In this document: in pieces, positions 1-4,431 of the stretch
How the letters are laid out: every line of letters begins with the position of its first letter
How positions within the stretch are numbered: the first letter of the stretch is position 1
Made by a program: the position numbers and the translations under genes
The notes under the pieces: model-generated
The model's database searches: none
What the model was told of the DNA's origin: nothing
Seen by the model: the letters and a program-made list of their open reading frames with translations, nothing else
Origin: Planctomycetota bacterium
GTDB taxonomy: Bacteria; Planctomycetota; UBA8108; UBA1146; JAJFFE01
NCBI GenBank assembly: GCA_020425835.1
Contig: JAGQRC010000255.1
Coordinates: 1-6,004 of the forward strand
Length of the DNA stretch: 6,004 nt
Reading direction: 5' to 3'

Positions 1-936
1 TTGTGTGTAGATCGATTTGTCGGTCAGCCGCTGCCCGCCAGTCGCTTTGGCCAAGCCGAAGTCGATGATTTTGACAATCGGTTTGCCATCGATTTGTGTG
101 ATCAGAACGTTGGACGGCTTGATGTCGCGGTGAATGATCTTCTTCTGCTTCGCTGCACGCAGGCCGCGCGCGATCTGCATCAAGAAGTCGAGCGCCTCGT
201 CTTCGTCGAGCGGACTCCCGCCGTCGAGCATCGCGGAGAGCGTTCTCCCGGCGACCAGCTCCATGGCGAAGTAGTGATAGCCGCGCTCTTCGCCGATCGA
301 GTAGATGTGTGTGATGTTGGGATGCGTCAGCGCTCCCGCGGCCCGTGCTTCGCGCCGAAAACGGTCGACGAGCTCCTCGTTGCGCGCGTGGACATCGTTG
401 AGGACTTTCAACGCCACCGCGCGCTGCAAGCTCGTGTCGAACGCCTGGAAGACGACGCCCATGCCGCCCTGGCCGAGAACCCCCTCGATGCGAAAGGGAC
501 CGAGCTGTTGCCCGGTCACGAGGTCGGCCGTGAGAGGCACCGACTTCCGGTGCCCCGGTGCGCCGCCGCCGGTGGTGTCACCCGAGACCGGCGGTGGCGC
601 GGTCGAGGTGTCGCTCACCGAGCTCGGGAGCCCGGGAGCGACGCCCACCTTCTCCGGCGTTGCTCGAGGTTTGGAGGCGGGGCTTCGGAGGGGCCGGGCC
701 GCGCGGAACGCGCCTCGCTTCGGGAGCGTGCGCTCGAGCAGCAGGTTGAATCGACCCTCGTCCTGGCGGAAGTTGCCGAGGAGCGCCGGATCGTTGGGCT
801 CGAGCGTCCGCCGCGTCTCGCAGTGCGGACACTCGAACTCCTCGCCGGTGACGATGTCCTCGACGTCGATGATCTGCGCGCAGCGGCAGAGGTAGGGGCG
901 ACTCAATCCGAACTCCCGACTGATGGCTCGTTGCAT
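1..936 (-). CDS. Hanks-type Ser/Thr protein kinase, N-terminal part (3' end outside window)
   Basis: This encodes a eukaryotic-like protein kinase that would phosphorylate Ser/Thr on partner proteins using ATP. Read from ATG 936, 312 residues are visible. Residues 13-39 hold a Cys pair C17-x-C19 and a CPHC at 36-39, a likely zinc ribbon. Residues about 70-135 are a Pro/Ser/Ala/Gly-rich linker. The kinase domain begins at about 147. It has the glycine loop GQGGMGVV (155-162), the ATP-binding Lys177 in VALKVL, the helix-C Glu196 in FRREA, the catalytic loop HRDIKPSN (269-276) and the metal-binding DFG (292-294). The frame is still open at base 1, so the activation segment, APE motif and C-terminal lobe lie outside, and membrane attachment cannot be judged. 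No good Shine-Dalgarno precedes ATG 936. The frame stays open upstream to the epimerase stop, so TTG 957, GTG 1044 or GTG 1095 are alternative starts. All catalytic residues seen are intact, so the family is certain; the substrate is unknown. Confidence 0.95.
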   Translation of the reverse strand, partial: MQRAISREFGLSRPYLCRCAQIIDVEDIVTGEEFECPHCETRRTLEPNDPALLGNFRQDEGRFNLLLERTLPKRGAFRAARPLRSPASKPRATPEKVGVAPGLPSSVSDTSTAPPPVSGDTTGGGAPGHRKSVPLTADLVTGQQLGPFRIEGVLGQGGMGVVFQAFDTSLQRAVALKVLNDVHARNEELVDRFRREARAAGALTHPNITHIYSIGEERGYHYFAMELVAGRTLSAMLDGGSPLDEDEALDFLMQIARGLRAAKQKKIIHRDIKPSNVLITQIDGKPIVKIIDFGLAKATGGQRLTDKSIYTQ

Positions 937-1110
937 CTCGATTCTGGCGTCGGCCAACCCCCTGGCAACAGGGTGGCGCCGATTTCGGACGTCCTCCTTC
1001 GCCGGATCGCGCTCGCGAGACCGAGCCCGGAGAGTTCCGAGCACTCGCGCCGTCGGAAGGGATGGACCAACGCGACGGCGGTCATCGTCGGGCACGTGGT
1101 GACGCCGACC
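937..1110 (-). other. Gap between epimerase and kinase genes
   Basis: This 174-base gap separates two genes in the same direction. The kinase frame is open throughout it, so part could be an N-terminal extension of the kinase, but the predicted peptide is Arg-rich and low in complexity, which argues against that. On the minus strand a good Shine-Dalgarno-like AAGGAGG lies at 999-993, yet no in-frame start codon follows at a usable distance. I see no convincing promoter or terminator hairpin, so whether the kinase is read from the upstream operon is undecided. Confidence 0.4.
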
Positions 1111-1845
1111 TCACCGGAGCTCGACCCGACGGGGGAGAGGGGGAAAACCCGGAAACGGTGACGGTCGGACGGTGGGAGGCAGGCCGATCGAGACCAGGTA
1201 GAGTTCGCCGACGTAGGGCCGGGACTGCGACTCGCCGAAGCCGAGTTTCACCGCGCCGAAGGTCACCGTCGCGGTCGCGCGGACAGTTGGTCGGTGCGGC
1301 GTTCCCCGATCGGCGTCGAGCCCGGACGGAATGTCCACCGCGAGCGTCGGTGCCACGCTCGAGTTCATCGCTTCGATCGCATCGGCGAATCGGCCGCTCG
1401 GCGCTCGGCTCAGGCCCGTGCCGAACAGCGCGTCGATCCAAAGATCCGGCGGCGATTCGAGCGGCTCCCAACCTGCCGCGAGGTCGCGAGGGGGATGGCC
1501 CATGCCGACGAGTGCCTCGCGCTGACGTCCGGCATCGCTCTGGGGGTCGCGCTCGGCGACGAGATCGGTGACGTCGACCTCGATGCCGGCGTCGATGAGA
1601 TGTCGAGCGATCGCCAACCCATCGCCTCCGTTGTTCCCGGGGCCACACACGACGGCCACGGTCGGGGGAGTCGACGTCGACGCGAGCATCGACATCGCCA
1701 CGAGGGCCGCGCCGATCGATGCGTGCTCCATCAGCAGGATCCCCGGGATGCGACAGTCTTGGATCGCCGCGCGATCGAGTTCTCGGCAGGCCGCGGCGCT
1801 TCGGAGTTGGTCCGCGGACACCACGAGTGGCTCTTCCCGGGCCAT
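1111..1845 (-). CDS. nnrE: NAD(P)H-hydrate epimerase (YjeF N-terminal domain type)
   Basis: This cytoplasmic metabolite-repair enzyme interconverts the R and S epimers of hydrated NADH and NADPH (NADHX/NADPHX), so that a partner dehydratase can restore the coenzyme. The 244-residue protein is a single YjeF_N domain. Visible signatures are the nucleotide-binding CGPGNNGGDG (67-76), DALFGTGL (138-145), VDIPSGLDAD (170-179) and VTFGAVKLGF (194-203). It lacks the C-terminal ADP/ATP-dependent dehydratase domain found in the roughly 500-residue bifunctional enzyme of E. coli, and no dehydratase gene is in the window. After about residue 221 there is a Pro/Arg-rich tail (PPTVRPSPFPGFPPLPRR) that is not part of the usual fold. 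ATG 1845 was chosen because it overlaps the stop codon of the preceding gene and gives the expected N-terminus. The frame is open to 2412, but that part only shadows the toroid gene. GTG 1848 is an equally placed alternative one codon longer. Confidence 0.95.
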   Translation of the reverse strand: MAREEPLVVSADQLRSAAACRELDRAAIQDCRIPGILLMEHASIGAALVAMSMLASTSTPPTVAVVCGPGNNGGDGLAIARHLIDAGIEVDVTDLVAERDPQSDAGRQREALVGMGHPPRDLAAGWEPLESPPDLWIDALFGTGLSRAPSGRFADAIEAMNSSVAPTLAVDIPSGLDADRGTPHRPTVRATATVTFGAVKLGFGESQSRPYVGELYLVSIGLPPTVRPSPFPGFPPLPRRVELR

Positions 1846-1847
1846 CA
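1843..1847 (-). promoter_or_regulatory. TGATG stop/start overlap (likely translational coupling)
   Basis: On the minus strand the toroid gene stops with TGA at 1847-1845, and the epimerase ATG occupies 1845-1843, so the two codons share one base. Such junctions usually mean that the terminating ribosome re-initiates on the next gene, which keeps the two products in proportion. It also places both genes on one transcript. The coupling is inferred from the arrangement. Confidence 0.8.
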
Positions 1848-3485
1848 CTTTCCGGAACTCTGGTTCTCGGAGCGTTCGTGCAGTGGCGTGTACCGGTAGT
1901 ACACCTCGAACATCAGGATGCACATCGCGGTCGTCGCGATCCGTCCACCCGCCGATCCGACCCAGTTCGGGTCGGGATCCCACGATCCTCGTTCGTGACC
2001 GCTCTTCGCCTGGAGCGGCAGCACGGATCGCTCGAGATAGGTGTTCCAGGCACTCCAGTGATCTCCGCCCACATGGAAGAGGGCCAGCGTCGCATAGTAC
2101 CAGTAGTAACTGGTCTGGAAGGTCCGCTCCCACTCGGATCGAGCATCGGGGTCCGGGGGGTTGCGGACCAGGATGTTCGCCGCGGCGACGATGTCCTTGG
2201 CGGTCGTCGACGCTCCCAGGTAGAGCTTGCTGAGCATTCCGACGGCCACCATCGAGACACCGCCGCGTCCCTGACCGGTGCCACGGTCCGCGTAGGTCGC
2301 CCAACCGTTGCGCCGGACGGCGCGGCGCAGAAAGCCGCGCAGCCGGTTCACCATTCTCTCGTCGACGGACAGACCGTTCTCGAGCGCCGTGTGTATCGCC
2401 ATGGCCTGCCAACCGGTGACCGAGAGATCATTTCGCATCGTGCGCGCGCTGGTGTAGTCCCAGCCTCCACCCGGCTGTTGTGTGTTCGACGAGAAGAGGA
2501 GCCCACGAATCGCAGTCTCTTGGTACCGACGGTCCTTGGTCAACGCTGCGGCCTCGGCGAGGCAGAACGTGGCGATGGCGTGGTTGTACATGTAGTTCCC
2601 TTCGCGGGAACCGAAGCAACCGAGCGCATCCTGGATCGAGACGAGGTATCCCAGAGCGCTGCGGACGCGGGAACGGTGCGGACTCTCGCGGTGCCCGTCT
2701 TCTCCGGCCGCGAGGAAGGCCAGGGTCGCGAGCGCGGTCACGCCGACCCGGAACTCGGGATACCCGCTCCCCTGGCAGCGGTTCCCGGCGCAGTGCCGCG
2801 TGAAACGCTCGGGATCCCAGCTCCCGTCTTCTTCCTGGTGGCGCACCAACCAATCGAGGCCGTCGCGCACTGCCGCCTCCGTCGCCTCGCTGCCGCCGTA
2901 GCGCGCGATCCGTGCTGCCCGTGCCCGCTCGCCGACGCGGCTACCGAGTTCACTGGCGCTACCAGGAGTTCCGCCTCCCGCCATCCCGAAGATCTCGGGC
3001 GCTTCCTGCTCCGCGGTGTTCTTCGGATCGCTCGGAGCCTCTTCCGCCTTCGACTCCGGCTCGATCTCGGCGACCTGCGGCTCGGGCTCGATCGTCGGCG
3101 GGTCCGGATCCGGTGTCGGGGTCTCGGGTCGGGGAGGCGTCTTCGTGAACCAACGGACCTCGACGGAACGCTCACCTTCCGCCTCGGGGGTCGTCGTCCG
3201 GAAGTGTGGCAGGATCAAACTCGCGAGCACGAGGTGGAGCAGAATCGACACAGCCCAGTTGGACAGCTCGAGTGCCCGCTTGCGACGACGCTGACGTCGA
3301 GCCCGCGTGGTGACGACGGTCGACGGCTTGGGCGGGGTGGTGCGGGGGCGCGGTTGGGTCGGTGCGACTCCACGGTTCTCGAACGCGCGCTCGGCGGAAA
3401 CGGGTCGGGGGAAGAACTGCGCGAGGCGACGACGAAGGAGTCGCTTCTCGGTCTCGAAAAGGAGGCGTAGGTCATCGCGTAGCAT
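1845..3485 (-). CDS. Membrane-anchored prenyltransferase/squalene-cyclase-like toroid protein with TonB-like N-terminus
   Basis: This 546-residue protein of unknown function has four parts. Residues 1-72 are a basic, charged cytoplasmic segment ending in RARRQRRRKR (61-70). Residues about 73-94 form one transmembrane helix containing S80-I-L-L-H84, the S-x-x-x-H spacing of the TonB anchor. Residues about 116-165 are rich in Pro and Glu. Residues about 204-533 are an alpha-alpha toroid domain of the squalene-cyclase/prenyltransferase fold. QW-like repeats are visible at QEEDGSW (217-223), QDALGCF (285-291) and QQPGGGW (336-342), plus GSWDP near 500. Family signatures are YNHAIATFCLAEAA (300-313), SVTGWQAMA (355-363), SYYWYYAT (459-466) and FEVYYRYTPL (526-535). 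I see no DxDD motif of squalene-hopene cyclases, so cyclase chemistry is doubtful and a binding or scaffold role is possible. The positive-inside rule puts the toroid in the periplasm. ATG 3485 is the only start after the in-frame stop at 3542-3540; it lacks a clear Shine-Dalgarno. It is first in an operon with the epimerase. Confidence 0.9.
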   Translation of the reverse strand: MLRDDLRLLFETEKRLLRRRLAQFFPRPVSAERAFENRGVAPTQPRPRTTPPKPSTVVTTRARRQRRRKRALELSNWAVSILLHLVLASLILPHFRTTTPEAEGERSVEVRWFTKTPPRPETPTPDPDPPTIEPEPQVAEIEPESKAEEAPSDPKNTAEQEAPEIFGMAGGGTPGSASELGSRVGERARAARIARYGGSEATEAAVRDGLDWLVRHQEEDGSWDPERFTRHCAGNRCQGSGYPEFRVGVTALATLAFLAAGEDGHRESPHRSRVRSALGYLVSIQDALGCFGSREGNYMYNHAIATFCLAEAAALTKDRRYQETAIRGLLFSSNTQQPGGGWDYTSARTMRNDLSVTGWQAMAIHTALENGLSVDERMVNRLRGFLRRAVRRNGWATYADRGTGQGRGGVSMVAVGMLSKLYLGASTTAKDIVAAANILVRNPPDPDARSEWERTFQTSYYWYYATLALFHVGGDHWSAWNTYLERSVLPLQAKSGHERGSWDPDPNWVGSAGGRIATTAMCILMFEVYYRYTPLHERSENQSSGK

Positions 3486-3768
3486 GGGGGTCAGCCGATC
3501 TCGGCCTCCATGGCTCCTCTCGGTCCAGGGCGACCGCGGTCATCGTGTCTCGCGGTTCGGGCGGAGGGAGCGCCAGGGAGAGTGCGCCGTTCCTTCTCGG
3601 CCCCCCCTGAGCACCTCCCCAGGATATCGGCTGACCGGCGCCGAATCAGGACCTTTGGGAGCTCCCGCTCGCGAACTCCCGACCGAGGGAGACCAGGCGT
3701 GTCGATCTCGCGGCGCCTAAGCTCTTTCATCGAAGAAGTTTGTGGAAGAAGTCGCTGGGGGGCTGGGG
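3486..3768. other. Intergenic region upstream of the toroid gene, no gene seen
   Basis: I see no recognisable gene here. Open frames exist on both strands, but their products are Arg/Ser/Pro-rich and resemble no family. The region should hold the promoter of the leftward operon, yet I could not find a convincing -35/-10 pair on the minus strand. A minus-strand mini-frame (ATG 3511 to TGA 3493-3491, six residues) ends five bases before the toroid ATG. It could be a leader peptide but has nothing else to support it. A short direct repeat GAAGAAGT occurs at 3732-3739 and 3745-3752, and a run of seven C lies at 3601-3607. Confidence 0.5.
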
Positions 3769-3796
3769 TTGACTTGGAACGTCGCAACGATACGAT
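3769..3796 (+). promoter_or_regulatory. Candidate sigma-70-type promoter for the lipoprotein transcript
   Basis: The plus strand reads TTGACT (3769-3774), a 16-base spacer, then TACGAT (3791-3796). These match the housekeeping consensus TTGACA/TATAAT at 5 of 6 and 4 of 6 positions. Transcription would begin near 3803. It is the best promoter-like pair I found between the two divergent genes and points toward the lipoprotein gene, which implies an untranslated leader of about 630 bases. Planctomycete promoter consensus is less well known, so this is a prediction. Confidence 0.5.
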
Positions 3797-3975
3797 GGGC
3801 GGCTTGTACGCGCACGGGGTCCATTCCCAATGGGATACCAGAGGAATGGCTTCCGACTGGGGTTCGACTATCCGTCGAGTCCCACAGACTCACCGTAGTG
3901 GGGTCCTCGTCTCATTCCGGCACCGATCGGTCTTCGTCGATCGAAGACGCGAGAGTGAGTGAGTGCGAGAACGCC

Positions 3976-4097
3976 GAAGTTCCTCGGAGTGTGTCGCGCA
4001 TGACACGTTTCTCTGGGGAAACGCAAACCGGCGTTTACGGTGAACCGAACGCGTGCAGACCTCGAAGTCGTTTTCGAGGTTGAAGTTGCTCGGAGTG
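3976..4097 (+). repeat. Pair of 16-base direct repeats
   Basis: GAAGTTCCTCGGAGTG at 3976-3991 and GAAGTTGCTCGGAGTG at 4082-4097 differ at one base and lie 106 bases apart, start to start. They bracket three of the hairpins in the leader (3991-4006, 4019-4036, 4059-4080). They may be two binding sites for one regulator or the remains of a local duplication. The sequence just beyond each copy is not conserved. Confidence 0.6.
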
Positions 4098-4217
4098 ACC
4101 TGACGCCACCGACGTTGGAGATGTGTTTGCACACCGGCGTCGGAGAGGCTTCAGTGGGGAGCCCCGAATCGGGCGTGTTGCCGACGAGGGGTTGGAGGTT
4201 CGTCCTCGGGAGCCGCC

Positions 4218-4238
4218 GAGCCGTTCTTCAACGGGCTC
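4218..4238 (+). other. Bulged hairpin in the lipoprotein leader
   Basis: GAGCC-GTT pairs with AAC-GGCTC around a CTTC tetraloop, with a single unpaired G at 4233. The stem is 8 bp and sits three bases before a perfect palindrome. No U-run follows, so it is not a standard intrinsic terminator. Confidence 0.4.
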
Positions 4239-4241
4239 TCG

Positions 4242-4255
4242 GCCTCGTACGAGGC
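4242..4255. repeat. 14-base perfect palindrome
   Basis: GCCTCGTACGAGGC is fully self-complementary. As DNA it could be an operator for a dimeric regulator; as RNA it gives a 5-bp stem with a GTAC loop. It lies 177 bases upstream of the lipoprotein start codon. Confidence 0.5.
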
Positions 4256-4417
4256 TCGATCCAGGCAGAAGCAAGTAAGGCGACGAGACCCGTTCACTGG
4301 AGGCGTGCCGCGAGCACCCTCGACCGTTGGGGCAACCCGGCATACGGGTCACTAGACAATGTGGGTTTCTCCCAGGCGTTGAACGCGAGGTGTTCGCCGA
4401 CACCTGCTTGGGGGGCG

Positions 4418-4424
4418 AAAGGAG
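4418..4424 (+). promoter_or_regulatory. Strong Shine-Dalgarno sequence of the lipoprotein gene
   Basis: AAAGGAG lies seven bases before GTG 4432. This decides the start: the GTG opens directly into a basic, hydrophobic, lipobox-bearing signal peptide. It is the clearest ribosome binding site in the window. Confidence 0.85.
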
Positions 4425-4431
4425 TTTCTCG

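Larger units (their letters stand above)
3797..4431 (+). promoter_or_regulatory. Long, hairpin-rich leader region of the lipoprotein gene
   Basis: No convincing gene lies in these 635 bases, but inverted repeats are frequent. Stems found by eye are: 3930-3936 with 3942-3948 (7 bp, GTCTTCG/CGAAGAC); 3991-3995 with 4002-4006 (5 bp, GTGTC/GACAC); 4019-4024 with 4031-4036 (6 bp, AAACGC/GCGTTT); 4059-4066 with 4073-4080 (8 bp, ACCTCGAA/TTCGAGGT); 4109-4114 with 4138-4143 (6 bp, CCGACG/CGTCGG, enclosing GTGT-TTGC-ACAC at 4123-4134); 4218-4225 with 4230-4238 (8 bp with one bulged G); and 4242-4255 (self-complementary). A competing stem, 4205-4209 with 4216-4220, would exclude the one at 4218. I do not recognise a known riboswitch class. 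Possible roles are a structured 5' leader, an independent small RNA, or protein-binding DNA sites. Base composition is visibly less GC-rich than in the flanking genes. Confidence 0.4.

Noticed and set aside
1..1161. Long open frame of 386 codons on the plus strand
   Set aside because: It is the antisense shadow of the kinase gene. The opposite strand shows an intact glycine loop, HRD and DFG motifs, while this product resembles no family.
1846..2412. N-terminal extension of the epimerase reading frame up to ATG 2412
   Set aside because: This part overlaps the toroid gene in another frame and adds 189 Arg-rich residues unlike YjeF proteins. The TGATG overlap at 1845 gives the normal length.
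1719..3470. Open frame of 583 codons on the plus strand
   Set aside because: It lies antisense to the toroid gene, whose minus-strand product has clear family motifs. The plus product is Arg-rich and featureless.
3491..3787. 98-codon open frame on the minus strand just upstream of the toroid gene
   Set aside because: The product is Arg/Ser/Pro-rich with no family resemblance and no Shine-Dalgarno.
3858..3876. GGTTCGACT resembling a tRNA T-loop
   Set aside because: The flanking bases do not form the five-pair T stem, and no anticodon or acceptor stem can be built around it.
4015..4045. GCAAACC resembling part of a GEMM-type (c-di-GMP) riboswitch
   Set aside because: Only the short string matches. 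The remaining conserved bases and the second helix of that riboswitch class are not present.
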